From assembly GCA_007745835.1 (NCBI GenBank), contig CP036424.1, forward strand, positions 2,591,968 to 2,655,967: DNA of 64,000 nucleotides, in the 5' to 3' direction. Under the pieces are notes generated by a model. That model was not told the DNA's origin. It did no database searches and saw only the letters and a list, made by a program, of their open reading frames with translations. The DNA comes from Planctomycetes bacterium MalM25 (GTDB lineage: Bacteria > Planctomycetota > Planctomycetia > Pirellulales > Lacipirellulaceae). The position numbers and the translations under genes are program-made. Each line of letters starts with the position of its first letter. The first letter of the stretch is position 1. Shown piece by piece: positions 1-9,410 of this stretch.

Positions 1-46
1 ATTCGTGTCTATTCGTACGATTCGTGGGCCCAACGAACTGAGAAGC

Positions 47-1198
47 ATGGTTGACATCAAACGAAACCCAACACGATCCGTGAAGATCGGCTCGGTCACC
101 ATCGGTGCCGGCGCGCCGATCGCGGTGCAGTCGATGACCGCTACCAGCACGCAGGACATCGACGCCACCGTGGCGCTGGTGAACCTGATGGCCGAGGGGG
201 GCCCCGGCGTGGGGGCGGACGTGGTGCGGATCGCGGTTGACAGCAAGAAGGACGCTGAGGCGCTCGCCGAGATCCGTAAGCAGACGACCCCCAACCTGTC
301 GGTTGACCTGCAAGAGAACTACCGGCTTGCGGAGTTGGTCGCGCCGCACGTCGACAAGGTCCGCTACAACCCGGGGCACCTCTACCACCACGAGCGCGAG
401 AAGCCCTGGCAGGAGAAGGTCGCCTTCCTCGCCCAGGTGGCGAGCGACAACGACTGCGCGATGCGTGTCGGCGTGAACTGCGGCAGCGTCGATCCGGCGA
501 AGAAAGAGAAGTACCCGGCGGACGACGCCGTCGGCCCGATGCTCGAGTCGGCTCTTGATCATTGCGCGTACCTCGACGAGATCGGCTTCACGCGCTACTG
601 CGTCTCGCTGAAGGACAGCGACCCCAAACACGTGATCGAGGCGAACACCCGCTTCGCCGAGGCGCGTCCCGACGTGCCCCTGCACCTGGGCGTCACCGAA
701 GCGGGCATCCCGCCCGAGGGCGTGATCAAGACACGCATCGCCTTCGAGCAGCTGATCAGCAAGGGGATCGGCGACACGCTGCGTGTCTCGCTCACGGTGC
801 CCAACCGGCGGAAGTTCGAGGAGATCGAAGCGGGCCGTTCGATCGTCGCCGATATCTACGCGGGCCGGACGCGCAGCGTGGTCGACTACGGCCTGCCGAC
901 GATGAACATCATCAGCTGCCCGAGCTGCAGCCGCGTCGAGAACGAGGCGTTCGTCGACCTCGCGGAGCAGGTCAAAGAGATGACCCAGTACGCCCGCGAC
1001 CACGCGATCACAATCGCCGTGATGGGCTGCCGCGTGAACGGCCCGGGCGAGACGGACGACGCCGACCTCGGGCTCTGGTGCGGACCGAACTACGTGAACC
1101 TCAAGCGGGGCGAAGAAGAGCTCGGCCGCTTCGGCTACGACGAAATCCTGCCCAAGCTCAAGGCCGAACTCGACACGCTGATCGCCGCGCAAGCCTAG
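47..1198 (+). CDS. ispG: 4-hydroxy-3-methylbut-2-enyl diphosphate synthase (IspG/GcpE)
   Basis: IspG converts methylerythritol cyclodiphosphate to HMBPP in the cytosolic MEP isoprenoid pathway, using a [4Fe-4S] cluster. The cluster signature is complete: CPSC (Cys291 and Cys294 counted from the ATG at 47), then GCRVNGPGE with Cys328 and Glu335. The N-terminal TIM-barrel half carries the typical AVQSMT and [11 protein letters not shown] stretches. The frame is also open from a GTG at 5 and to the window edge, but the conserved family start (RNPTR..KIG) lies just after the ATG at 47, so that start is preferred. Length of about 383 aa fits the short bacterial form without the plant-type insert. 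The next gene starts 149 bp downstream and is unrelated. Confidence 0.95.
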   Translation: MVDIKRNPTRSVKIGSVTIGAGAPIAVQSMTATSTQDIDATVALVNLMAEGGPGVGADVVRIAVDSKKDAEALAEIRKQTTPNLSVDLQENYRLAELVAPHVDKVRYNPGHLYHHEREKPWQEKVAFLAQVASDNDCAMRVGVNCGSVDPAKKEKYPADDAVGPMLESALDHCAYLDEIGFTRYCVSLKDSDPKHVIEANTRFAEARPDVPLHLGVTEAGIPPEGVIKTRIAFEQLISKGIGDTLRVSLTVPNRRKFEEIEAGRSIVADIYAGRTRSVVDYGLPTMNIISCPSCSRVENEAFVDLAEQVKEMTQYARDHAITIAVMGCRVNGPGETDDADLGLWCGPNYVNLKRGEEELGRFGYDEILPKLKAELDTLIAAQA

Positions 1199-1347
1199 AC
1201 CTGGACGTCTCGCGTGAGCAATCCGCTTGCGGCCGGAGGACGCGGCCAATAGGATTGTCTACAATCCGTGCCGCGCTGCGTTATCTAACCGAGTACGGCA
1301 CGGGCGTAGCGGATCGCTTCTCGGTTTTCCTCTCTTCGAGCTCTCGG

Positions 1348-2472
1348 ATGACCCCCTCTCGGCGCCAACTCTTGTGGCTTCCACTGGCCCTCCTGGCGGT
1401 GCCGACCGCTTCGGGAGCGCCGCCGGCAGGAACCGGCCTCGCCTGGAAGCCGATCCCAGCACTCTCCGACGAGTTCAACACCCAGCACCCCAGTGCACGG
1501 GGCGACGGCATCGACTACGGCAAGTGGTTTGAAGACCACCCCCGGTGGGACGGCCGGATGCCGAGTCAGTTCAACCCGAACAACTCCTGGGTCGAAGACG
1601 GGATGTTGAAGATCCAAGCGACCCCGCTGATCACCCAAGCCGAGCTCGACGACCTGAGCTTCGATGAACAGAAGGTGACCCACTGGATCGACACGGCGGC
1701 GGTCGTCTCCACCACGCAGGCGACCGTCGGCAGCTACTACGAGGCGTCGATCAAGGTGGCGAACATCTCGCTGCCTTCGGCCTTCTGGTTCCGCATGAAC
1801 TCGAAGTCGGAGATCGATGTCATCGAGAACGTTGGTAACCGCTCGAATCCGGGGCAGGAGTGGAAGCGGAGCGTGATGGCGTACAACACGCACTTCTACA
1901 ACCCGCCCCCGGACATCGCCGTGGGCGGGAAGGCCCAGATGGTCGATGAGAACGGCGACCCGCTGCTCTCCGCCGAGAACTTCATCACGTACGCGGTTTG
2001 GTGGAAGAGCCCCACGGAGATCCTCTTCTACTACAACGACATCGAAGTCGCGAACGTCACGCCCGGCGGCCCTTTCGATGAGGGCCTGCACATGATCTTC
2101 GATATGGAAGCGTTCCACTGGGAGGGCTTCCCGACGATCGGCGACCTCAACGACCCGGCCAAGAACACGATGCAGGTCGACTGGGTGAGGGCGTACCAGG
2201 CGGTCCCGCTCTTGCCCGGTGACTACGACGCCGATGGCGACATCGACCCAGACGACTACGCTCGCTGGCAGTCCGAATACGGGATGAGCGGCGAAGGTCT
2301 CACGGCCGACGGCAACGCGGACGGCGTCGTCGATGCGGCGGACTACGCCGTCTGGCGCGACGCCCTCGCGGGGCCGGGTTCTTCGGCGATCCCCGAGCCG
2401 GGCTCGGCGGTACTCCTGCTCACGATGTCCGTAGCGGCCTATTTACGCCGTTTCCGCTTCTTCTTCGGCTGA
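1348..2472 (+). CDS. Secreted GH16 glycoside hydrolase with dockerin-like and PEP-CTERM tail
   Basis: 374 aa. Residues 1-23 form a signal peptide (two Arg, then an L/A-rich core). The body is a GH16 beta-jelly-roll enzyme: the catalytic E-x-D-x-x-E motif reads SEIDVIEN, with Glu155, Asp157 and Glu160. GH16 members of this shape cleave beta-linked galactans or glucans such as agar, carrageenan or laminarin; the exact substrate cannot be read from motifs. After about residue 290 come two calcium-binding dockerin-like repeats (GDYDADGDIDPDDY and DGNADGVVDAADY), then PEP-CTERM: IPEPGS, a hydrophobic helix and basic end RRFRFF. This implies export and exosortase-type sorting. The ATG at 1348 is chosen because it places the signal peptide at the N-terminus. 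The end overlaps the converging gene by 34 nt. Confidence 0.87.
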   Translation: MTPSRRQLLWLPLALLAVPTASGAPPAGTGLAWKPIPALSDEFNTQHPSARGDGIDYGKWFEDHPRWDGRMPSQFNPNNSWVEDGMLKIQATPLITQAELDDLSFDEQKVTHWIDTAAVVSTTQATVGSYYEASIKVANISLPSAFWFRMNSKSEIDVIENVGNRSNPGQEWKRSVMAYNTHFYNPPPDIAVGGKAQMVDENGDPLLSAENFITYAVWWKSPTEILFYYNDIEVANVTPGGPFDEGLHMIFDMEAFHWEGFPTIGDLNDPAKNTMQVDWVRAYQAVPLLPGDYDADGDIDPDDYARWQSEYGMSGEGLTADGNADGVVDAADYAVWRDALAGPGSSAIPEPGSAVLLLTMSVAAYLRRFRFFFG

Positions 2473-2807
2473 AGCAGCTTGCACACGCGGCGGGCGTAAT
2501 CGCGATCGAGTCGGGCCAGCCGCACGGCGCGCAGGTCGAGCGTGCGGCCGTCTCCCTTCGGCGGCTGGACGTAGACGAACGGCAGGCAGGCGTCGATCAC
2601 CCGCAGCGGCGGCTCGGGCTCGCGCGGGCGCAGCCGGACGTGGATCACCTTGTCGGCGTGCGGAGGCGGATCGCAGTACCACGCGGCAGCGCAGCACTCG
2701 TACTCTTCGTCCAGGACGGCGACGTAGTCGCCCGGGCGCACGTCCTCCGGCGCGAGCGTCTTAGCCAGCGTGGCGTCGCGGTCGGCAGTGGCTTGGCGAG
2801 TCTTCAT
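2439..2807 (-). CDS. Hypothetical protein, Lys/Arg-rich tail
   Basis: 122 aa, no family recognised. The middle has a beta-rich pattern (PGDYVAVLDEEYECC.. , then a VIDACLPFVYVQPP stretch) that could be a small barrel, and the last 11 residues are almost entirely Lys and Arg (PKKKRKRRK), which suggests nucleic-acid or acidic-surface contact. No signal peptide or membrane segment. It converges on the GH16 gene and overlaps its 3' end by 34 nt. It is accepted as real because it has a good ATG, protein-like composition and no better frame in the same interval. Function unknown. Confidence 0.6.
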   Translation of the reverse strand: MKTRQATADRDATLAKTLAPEDVRPGDYVAVLDEEYECCAAAWYCDPPPHADKVIHVRLRPREPEPPLRVIDACLPFVYVQPPKGDGRTLDLRAVRLARLDRDYARRVCKLLQPKKKRKRRK

Positions 2808-2851
2808 CGTCCCACCCGGACTCCCAGCAGGCCATTTGGGTTCGCGCCGTA

Positions 2852-5230
2852 TCAGTCGGCCAGGCGCACCCTCACGGTGACCGTCCGGCCCGCCACCAAA
2901 TCGAGCTTGCGTGCCGGCTCATCGACCGCACGGCGAACACGCAGGGTGATCGTCTGATCAACCGCCGAAGTGATGTCCGCCTCGACGAACCCGGCGTCGA
3001 GATCCCAGGCGAGGCGATCGAGTGCCGCCCGACAGCGGCAGCGGGCCCCACGCAGTTCCCCCTTCGGCAACGAAGGGGGCAGGGCAGGGAGCAACTCGAT
3101 CTCGCCCGGCTTCGAAAAGACGAGCGACTCGATCACCACTGCCGGCAAGCTGTGCAGCATGTCCGCGTTGTAGATGGCGTCCGGGTTGTGGTAAGTGAAG
3201 AGGCTCGGCAGCACGTAGCCGCCACGGAGCATGTAGCGGAGGTTGCCGCCGACCAGCTCCGCGTCCTTCAGTCGGGCGCCGAGGAGCGCCATGTGGGCCA
3301 ACCCGTGCGCCGATCCGTTGCCGCGGCCGCGCTTCTGGGCGGCGACCCGGGCGGCTTCGAAAAGCGTGGGCGTCTCGTCCGGGTTGATCTCGCGGCCGGG
3401 CCAGACCGGGTAGAGGTGCGAGACGTGGCGGTGATTATAGCGATCCTCGAGCGTCGGCCAGGCCCACTCCTTCAGCGCGCCCTTTCGGTTCACCAGATAG
3501 GGTGGCATCTGCTCGCGCAGGCGATCGCAACGCGCGGCGGTCTCGGGCTCCACGCCGAGTTCGCGACAAAGCGAGGCGAGGCTGGTCAGCACCTCCTTTG
3601 CGCAGGCGATGTCCATCGTCGCGTTGATGGTGACCGGGTTGCGGGTGTTGGAGGGCTCGTTCTCTGGTGAGTAGGAGGGGACGAAGATGAGCTTGCCGTC
3701 GGCGTCGCGTTCGACGAGGAAGTCCTCATAGAATTGCGCGATCCCCTTGAGCAGCGGAAGCAAGCGTTCGCGTGCGAATTCGCGATCACCGGTCACCTCG
3801 TAGTGCTCGACCAGCGGCGCGACGAGCCACGCGGCGCCGGCGGTCCAGAAGAAGCCGGGGAACTTCCCGAGTTCGTGGTGCGTGTGCAGGTTGTGGCGAC
3901 CATCGGTCCGGCAGCCGGACAGCAGGCCGCGGCAGCCGTACAGATTCCGTGCGTTTACCCGCCAGTCCTTAACCAAGCCCTCCAGTAGCCGGGCGTAGCT
4001 GTCGGTCGCTTCGGGCAACGCGGCGATGCTGGCCGGGGCGATCTGAAGATTCACGTTGGCGTCGAGCGTGAAGTCTCCCGACCAACGGGGCCGCCAATCG
4101 CCGTTGAAGACGCCCATCAAGTTGGGCGGCCACTCGCCGGAGGAGCTGAGCAGCGAGTACCGCCCCATGTTGAACATCTTCTCGAGCAACGCGGGCTCGA
4201 CCCCGCGCTCGCTCTGCATCTGCATGGCCAGCAAGGCCTCGGAACTCGCCCCGCGGAGCTCTCCGCCCCCCAGGTCGAGCGTCACTCGGTCGTACGCCTC
4301 GCCATGCTCGGCGGCGTGCGGCGCAAGGAGACGCTCGTAGTCCGCGGGCAGCTCGGCGAGCTCCCGCCACGCCCGGTCCTCCTCTTGCTGCATCGCCTCG
4401 ACCTTCTCGACGCTGACGACCCGCGTCAGCAACAACAACTCGTCGCCCTCGAAGTGGACGCCCTCGCTAGCCACCCGCACCTCGCCGCCGACAGGAACCA
4501 CCCGCGTCACGGCGACGTAACCACGGCCCCCGTTGCGGTACTTGCAGCGGTAGATCAATCGGTCCGCCTGAGAGTGCACTTCGGGCGGGTGATAGCTCTC
4601 GGCCTGTTCCGCCTCGGGACGACGGTCTTGGTTCACGAGCCGCACCGCGAGGCGAGCCGCCGCTCCCCCGTGCAACTTGAGACGCTGCACGACAACATTG
4701 TGAGGGCGCGAGACAAACGTCTGCCGCTCATGCACGCCCGCTTCGTCGCGCCAGAGCACAGTGACCTCGCCCGTGCGGAAATCGACCCCCCGCGTGTAGA
4801 CGTCGGGCTGGCCCGCCTCGCCCTCCGAGATCCGCATCGCCATCGCGGGATGATACGGGTCGGTCCAACGGAGCTCGTCGAAGCCCGCCTCGCGTGCGGC
4901 TTCGGCAAAGACCCGTCGCGCCTCGTCGGGATTCCCTGCGAGCAACAGCCGCCGGACCTCGGGCAGGACAGCAGCCACCTTCGGTGGCGCCATGACCTCG
5001 GCGTAGAGCGGCTCGTAGAGGCGCTCATGGTTGAAGACGACCCGCTCTTCGGCGGTCCCCCCAAAGACCATCGCTCCCAAGCGGCCGTTGCCCGTGACGA
5101 GCGCCTCCTCCCATTTCGTGGCGGGGGCCTCGGACCGCATGACGTGCAAGCCGTCTCCCGCCGCGATCGGGACCACAGCGCACAACATCCAAGCCAGGAC
5201 AATCGTTGGGGTAGCCGAGGGCTTGCGCAT
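2852..5230 (-). CDS. GH95-type alpha-L-fucosidase, secreted
   Basis: 792 aa from the ATG at 5230. GH95 enzymes are inverting alpha-1,2-L-fucosidases (some members act on galactose) that trim fucose from glycans. Visible family marks: the N-terminal domain opening with PATKWEEALVTGNGRLGAMVFGG and VVFNHERLY split over residues about 35-75, the (alpha/alpha)6 domain with SYSPENEPSN and NATMDIACAKEVL, and the conserved HVSHLYPVWPG segment near residue 600 followed by GNGSAHGLAHM. The N-terminus (MRKPSATPTIVLAWM) is a signal peptide, so the enzyme is exported. A TTG 45 nt upstream would add a basic leader, but the ATG at 5230 has an AGAGG-type ribosome site just before it. It stands alone on the minus strand, 42 bp upstream of the K+ channel gene's stop-proximal side. 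Confidence 0.88.
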   Translation of the reverse strand: MRKPSATPTIVLAWMLCAVVPIAAGDGLHVMRSEAPATKWEEALVTGNGRLGAMVFGGTAEERVVFNHERLYEPLYAEVMAPPKVAAVLPEVRRLLLAGNPDEARRVFAEAAREAGFDELRWTDPYHPAMAMRISEGEAGQPDVYTRGVDFRTGEVTVLWRDEAGVHERQTFVSRPHNVVVQRLKLHGGAAARLAVRLVNQDRRPEAEQAESYHPPEVHSQADRLIYRCKYRNGGRGYVAVTRVVPVGGEVRVASEGVHFEGDELLLLTRVVSVEKVEAMQQEEDRAWRELAELPADYERLLAPHAAEHGEAYDRVTLDLGGGELRGASSEALLAMQMQSERGVEPALLEKMFNMGRYSLLSSSGEWPPNLMGVFNGDWRPRWSGDFTLDANVNLQIAPASIAALPEATDSYARLLEGLVKDWRVNARNLYGCRGLLSGCRTDGRHNLHTHHELGKFPGFFWTAGAAWLVAPLVEHYEVTGDREFARERLLPLLKGIAQFYEDFLVERDADGKLIFVPSYSPENEPSNTRNPVTINATMDIACAKEVLTSLASLCRELGVEPETAARCDRLREQMPPYLVNRKGALKEWAWPTLEDRYNHRHVSHLYPVWPGREINPDETPTLFEAARVAAQKRGRGNGSAHGLAHMALLGARLKDAELVGGNLRYMLRGGYVLPSLFTYHNPDAIYNADMLHSLPAVVIESLVFSKPGEIELLPALPPSLPKGELRGARCRCRAALDRLAWDLDAGFVEADITSAVDQTITLRVRRAVDEPARKLDLVAGRTVTVRVRLAD

Positions 5231-5317
5231 CCTCTGCCTCTTGGTGGGCTTCAACAGCGGGCGAACGCTCACCAAGTCATGACAGCGCCGGGGGGGCTTG
5301 AGAAGCCCTCGCGTCCG

Positions 5318-6466
5318 TCAGGCGAGGGCCGGCTGAGTTCGGCGGGAAGAGGCGGCCGCCATTCGCATGTGCTTCACCACTTCGCCCGCGCCGGCGAAGA
5401 TGAGCACGTCGCCGGCGAGAAAGCACTCCTCGCCACTGGGTTGCACGATCAGGTCGCCGTTGGGGCGTTCGAGCGCGACAAAGGAGATGCCGCACATCTG
5501 CCCGCCGATCTCCGCAACCGACTTGCCGACGATCTTCGATGTCGGGTGGATCACGACTTCGCCAAGCTCGAAGTAGCGCTTCTCGCAGCCGTCGCCCCCG
5601 TTGAGCATCCGCGCGAGCCGCGGGTGGAGCAGGGCAGTGGCGATCGTTTTGCCGGCCATCTTGTGCGGCGACACGACGAGCGCCGCCCCGGCACGCTCCA
5701 GCTTCCGCGAGGCGTCGAGCGACTCGGCACGGCTGATCACCCGGCACTGCGGGTTCAGCTCGCGGGCGGAGACCGTGATGAACATGTTCTCGGCGTCGGA
5801 GTCGACCGCGCAGACAATCGCCTCGGCACGCTCGATGCCCGCGGCGAGCAGGGTCTCGTCCTCGCTCGCCGTGCCCGACACGACGAGGCGGCCATCGGCG
5901 ATCGCGCGCTGGACACTGTCCGGGTGGTTCTCGACGATCACGCAGTCCCGGCCGCTCTCGACGATCTCCTCACTGATCATGCGACCGATGCGGCCGTAGC
6001 CGCAGATCACCACATGTCCCGAGCACTCCGCGACTTTGCGTTTCATCTTGCGCCTCAGGGCGGCGTCCACGTCCGAAGCGATCTGCACCAGCGTAGACAA
6101 CGAGTAAGTGAACGTACCGATGCCGCACAGCAACATGAAGGCGGCGAACTTCTTGCCTCCGTCCGACAGCCCGTAATCGCCGTAGCCGACAGTCGAGATG
6201 GTGACCAACGTGAAGTAGGTCGCCTCCCAGAGCGACCACCCCTCGATCAGCCGGAACCCCAAGGCTCCGATCACCACGACGGCGCCCGCGACCGCTACGC
6301 AACGAGCAATGGCGAGCGTCTGGTCGAGGTCGCGTTGGGCGGCGAAGGCGGCGTTGCGGCGCACAGCAGCGGGTCCAGCGGGCACGGAGTAACGCGAAAA
6401 GGTAGCTCGCGGCGCCCCTCTCACCCCACTGAAAACCGCAAAGAAACCCGCCGTCTGCCGGCGCAA
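5318..6466 (-). CDS. Two-TM potassium channel with RCK (TrkA-N/TrkA-C) domain
   Basis: 382 aa. A basic cytosolic N-terminus is followed by TM1 (about residues 52-72), a pore helix and the K+ selectivity filter TVGYGD (92-97), then TM2 (about 107-128). From residue 150 comes an RCK N-terminal Rossmann domain with the nucleotide-binding GYGRIG at 156-161, and an RCK C-terminal domain from about 290. This is the MthK-like plan for a ligand-gated K+ channel in the inner membrane. The start is uncertain: the frame opens with TTG at 6466, and GTG codons lie inside the first 30 residues. The gene begins 28 nt after the stop of the antiporter-EIIA gene on the same strand, so the two are probably one transcript for K+ or cation balance. 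Confidence 0.88.
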   Translation of the reverse strand: MRRQTAGFFAVFSGVRGAPRATFSRYSVPAGPAAVRRNAAFAAQRDLDQTLAIARCVAVAGAVVVIGALGFRLIEGWSLWEATYFTLVTISTVGYGDYGLSDGGKKFAAFMLLCGIGTFTYSLSTLVQIASDVDAALRRKMKRKVAECSGHVVICGYGRIGRMISEEIVESGRDCVIVENHPDSVQRAIADGRLVVSGTASEDETLLAAGIERAEAIVCAVDSDAENMFITVSARELNPQCRVISRAESLDASRKLERAGAALVVSPHKMAGKTIATALLHPRLARMLNGGDGCEKRYFELGEVVIHPTSKIVGKSVAEIGGQMCGISFVALERPNGDLIVQPSGEECFLAGDVLIFAGAGEVVKHMRMAAASSRRTQPALA

Positions 6467-6494
6467 CCGGCACGACCCTTCCGACGGGCCGCCC

Positions 6495-8249
6495 CTAGTT
6501 GGCGCGGATCATCGCCTCTTCCAGGAAGTAGTTGATGTCCTGGGCCTCGTCGGCGTGCAGCACGTCGTAGGCGTGGGCTGCGCTGCGGGCGTGGTAAAGC
6601 TGCTCGCGGAGGTTCACGTCCTTCGTGATCGCTCGGGCGAAGGCGGCGAGCACCTCTAAATGCCGCTTGCGATCGGCCGTCGGCGTGGCGAGCAGCAGCA
6701 CGGCGTGGACGGGCTGGCCGTCGCGGGCGCCGAGGTCGAGCCCCTCGGAGCTGATGCCCAGCACCCCCGTGATGTCCTGCCCCTCGTCGAGCACGGCGTG
6801 CGGGATCATGAGGCCCTCGGCAAGGCAGGTGCTGGCGAGCGATTCCCGTTCGAGCACCCTCTCGACGAACAGGTCCTGCGAGATCCCCGGTGCGTCGGGC
6901 GTCGTGTAAAGCTGCGCGGCGAGGGCGCGGATGATCGACTCCTTGTCGTTGCCCGTGAGCCCCACCGCGATGTGGTTCTCGTCCAGGAAGTCGAGCAGAC
7001 GGGGCGCCGCCTTCTCGGTCTCGCCCGCCCGCCCGAGAGCGAAGCGGAGCCCGCTGGGGCCGACCAGCTGGTTGATCGCCAGCGCGGCGAGGCCGACCGT
7101 GGTGACCGTCTCCGCCACGTCGGCAAGCCGCGGATCGGACTGGACCATCAGCAGGAGGCCGACCGCCACCCCGCCGTGCGGGATGAGCGACAGGCCGAGG
7201 TAGTTGCGCACTAGGTCGGGCGCCCCCGCGAGCGACATGCCGGTGAAGGCGCTCAGGTACTTGCCCACGAGCCGTGCGGCGAAGTACAGGCCGACCAGGC
7301 CGGCCACCTTGGCGACCAGGCTCATGTCGAGGTTCATCCCCGCCAGTGTGTAGAAGGCGGCGAACAGAACCCCGCCGATCGCGTGAAGGTACGCCTCGGC
7401 GGAACGGACCGTGTCGTGCCGGATGTTCGACACCGCGATGCCCGCGAAGGTGCAGGCGAGGATCCCCGAGACCTGGAAGCCGGTTGCGGCGCCCCAGGAC
7501 CCGAGGATCACGGCGACCATCGTCGGGCCGAGGAACGCGGGGCTCACCACCGTGCGGGTCAGGCCGAGCGCGATCACCGCGCTCAGAGCGCCCACCGCGA
7601 GCGTCAGGCCGAACTCCCAACCGACCGACGCCAACGCCTCGGGCCAGGCGGCCATCGCCGAAGATTGGCTGTCGGCCCCGGCGGCGAGGAAGTCGGCGGC
7701 GAAGACGAACACGCCGACCGCCACCATGTCGATCAGCGGGGCGGCGGCGAGCAGCGTCCGCGAGAGGATTCCTTTCGCGCGGCCCTCCTGCATGACGAGC
7801 ACCGTGGTGCCCGGCGCGCCGGCGATCGCCACCGCCGCCAGGAGCAACGCGGCCCGGGTGGTCATCGACTCGGGGGCCATCCAGCCGCCGATAGTCGCCA
7901 TCACAATGAAGACCACGAAGGGGGTGATCAGCGCTTCGCCCAGCAGCAGGAGGCCGAGACGCTTCTCCGCGTTGCGGAGGCTCGCAATGTGCAACGCCGC
8001 CCCGACCGTGAAGGCGATGTAGCCGAGCACGAAGCTCATGTAGGGGCGGAACTCGCCGGTTGTCGCCGCCGAGAGCCCGGTCACTTCACTGTGCCAGGCG
8101 GACGTGGCCCGCAGCAGGATGCCCGTGGCGATCCAGCCCGTCACCTTCGGCAACTTGATGGCGCTGAACAGCTCGCCCCCCACGATGCCCGCCACTAGGA
8201 CGAGGGCGAGTTGGTAGAGCGGGTCTGCGGGGGCGAATTCAGGCGTCAT
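6495..8249 (-). CDS. CPA2-type cation:proton antiporter fused to PTS EIIA (PtsN-like) domain
   Basis: 584 aa. Residues about 10-400 are a 12-helix Na+/H+ or K+/H+ exchanger domain with conserved polar turns (for example AGAPGTTVLV near 143-152 and SLIPHGGVAVGL near 354-365). Residues about 418-565 are a PTS EIIA type-2 domain; His484 in GLMIPHAVL sits where the phosphoacceptor histidine lies in PtsN/EIIA-fructose domains. Known PtsN proteins regulate K+ uptake, so a covalently attached EIIA could tie transport to phosphorelay state; that role here is inference. The RCK K+ channel gene follows 28 nt downstream. No EI, HPr or other PTS gene is in the window. Start is a good ATG with the first helix 10 residues later. 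Confidence 0.88.
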   Translation of the reverse strand: MTPEFAPADPLYQLALVLVAGIVGGELFSAIKLPKVTGWIATGILLRATSAWHSEVTGLSAATTGEFRPYMSFVLGYIAFTVGAALHIASLRNAEKRLGLLLLGEALITPFVVFIVMATIGGWMAPESMTTRAALLLAAVAIAGAPGTTVLVMQEGRAKGILSRTLLAAAPLIDMVAVGVFVFAADFLAAGADSQSSAMAAWPEALASVGWEFGLTLAVGALSAVIALGLTRTVVSPAFLGPTMVAVILGSWGAATGFQVSGILACTFAGIAVSNIRHDTVRSAEAYLHAIGGVLFAAFYTLAGMNLDMSLVAKVAGLVGLYFAARLVGKYLSAFTGMSLAGAPDLVRNYLGLSLIPHGGVAVGLLLMVQSDPRLADVAETVTTVGLAALAINQLVGPSGLRFALGRAGETEKAAPRLLDFLDENHIAVGLTGNDKESIIRALAAQLYTTPDAPGISQDLFVERVLERESLASTCLAEGLMIPHAVLDEGQDITGVLGISSEGLDLGARDGQPVHAVLLLATPTADRKRHLEVLAAFARAITKDVNLREQLYHARSAAHAYDVLHADEAQDINYFLEEAMIRAN

Positions 8250-8269
8250 GCCGGACCGTTATCAAGGGG

Positions 8270-8298
8270 AACCGCCAAGACGCCAAGAGCGTCAAGGA
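8270..8298. repeat. Degenerate intergenic CCAAGA/CGTCAAG repeat
   Basis: A short run of near-repeated nine-base units (accgccaag, acgccaaga, gcgtcaagg) in the 166-bp gap upstream of the antiporter. Similar A-A-G-rich units recur at 14525-14555 and, as a perfect inverted repeat, at 31937-32017, so they look like members of one dispersed intergenic repeat family. No coding function seen in the rest of this gap. Confidence 0.4.
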
Positions 8299-8415
8299 TC
8301 GAAAAGAGTAGCTTATTCGGGGCACGACTTCATGTCAGCAATTCGCTCAACACAGGCACAAACTAACGGGTCGATCCGTGTAGAGACAGAACCCACTAGC
8401 GGCTAGCCTGGGGGG

Positions 8416-9395
8416 ATGAGCTCATTCGCACGCATGCTGGGCGTCGCCGCAACGCTGATGGCCGCCACCGCCGCTCCCGGCGCCGAGCCGAGATCGGCGT
8501 TATCCGGCCTGATGTCGCGGACCGCCGGAGGGTCTCAGTTTGGGGGGACGTCGCCCTGTTCCATCAGTGGCGCATCCAACGCCACGCCCTCACCGGGCAC
8601 CACCGCCTGCTCGACGCCGCGAACCGGCGCCACGCCTCGGGTGACCTCGCGACCTGCCGCGACACGCTCTCGCGGGTCCGCGAACGGGAGGGGCTGCCAC
8701 CGATGGACGGAGAAGCCGTGGTGGTTCTGCACGGGCTCGGCGGGAGCCGCGGGCAGATGCGCCCACTCCACGACTACCTGGCCGACCGTGGCTATCAAGT
8801 CTTCAGCGTTGGTTACCCTTCCACTCGGGGCGGGGTGGACCAGCACGCCGAGCAGTTGGCGCGTGTCATCGATAGCCTCGCGGGGATCGACCGAATCCAC
8901 TTCGTCGCACACAGCCTCGGCAACCTGGTGATCCGCCGGTGGATGGCCGATAACACCGACCCGACCACGGGGGCGCCGATCGACAATCGCGTTGGGCGGT
9001 TGGTGATGATCGGCCCGCCCAACCACCGCCCTCTCCTGGCGACCTACCTCGAGCCGCTCGACCCACGCAACACGCTCGCCGGGCAATCGGGGCGCGAACT
9101 CAATCGTGATTGGGATCGGCTCGAGCCGAAGCTGGCCCTCCCTCAAGGTGAGTTTGGGATCCTCGCTGGCGGAAAGAGCGACGGCGAGGGGTGGAACCCC
9201 TTCATCCCGGGCGACGACGACCTCACGGTCGGCGTCGAAGAGGCCAAGCTGGCCGGCGCGTGCGATTTCCGCGTCGTTGAAGTGGTCCACCGCTACATGG
9301 CCAGCAGCCGGGCCATCCACGAGCTGACGCTCGCGTTCCTTCGGGAAGGGCGCTTCGGCGAAGAGAGCGAACGCCGGCGACTCGACGAGCCCTGA
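8416..9395 (+). pseudogene. Secreted alpha/beta-hydrolase (lipase-like), apparently frameshifted
   Basis: Two frames make one protein. The first, from ATG 8416 with a GGGGGG ribosome site, encodes a signal peptide and runs to about 8541 (..TAGGSQF). The second, read from 8541 on, continues WGDVALFHQWRIQRH.. without a stop into the hydrolase core: oxyanion loop VVLHGLGGS, nucleophile elbow AHSLGN and conserved end to 9395. The switch is at cag-ttt-gggggg: with one more T the frames join exactly as QFWGD, the wording I expect for this family. So one T appears lost from a TTTT-GGGGGG run. The core alone could be translated from ATG 8703, which follows a GGGAGGGG stretch, but would be cytosolic. 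Sequencing error, true mutation and slippage are all possible. Confidence 0.72.
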
Positions 9396-9410
9396 TCCGC
9401 AGCGCGTCGA

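Noticed and set aside
1240-1262. ggattg-tcta-caatcc hairpin after ispG as terminator
   Set aside because: Only 6-bp stem and no T-tract.
562-1347. Long N-terminal extension of the GH16 frame through ispG
   Set aside because: Arg-rich shadow of ispG; signal peptide starts at ATG 1348.
4304-6535. 743-codon open frame on the plus strand
   Set aside because: Lies opposite GH95 and the K+ channel and crosses both; Arg/His/Asp-rich product with no motif. Shadow of high-GC codons.
8530-8550. Programmed -1 frameshift in the lipase gene
   Set aside because: Site TTT-GGGGGG does not fit the X-XXY-YYZ slippery rule in the zero frame, and no strong downstream structure was found; kept only as one option.
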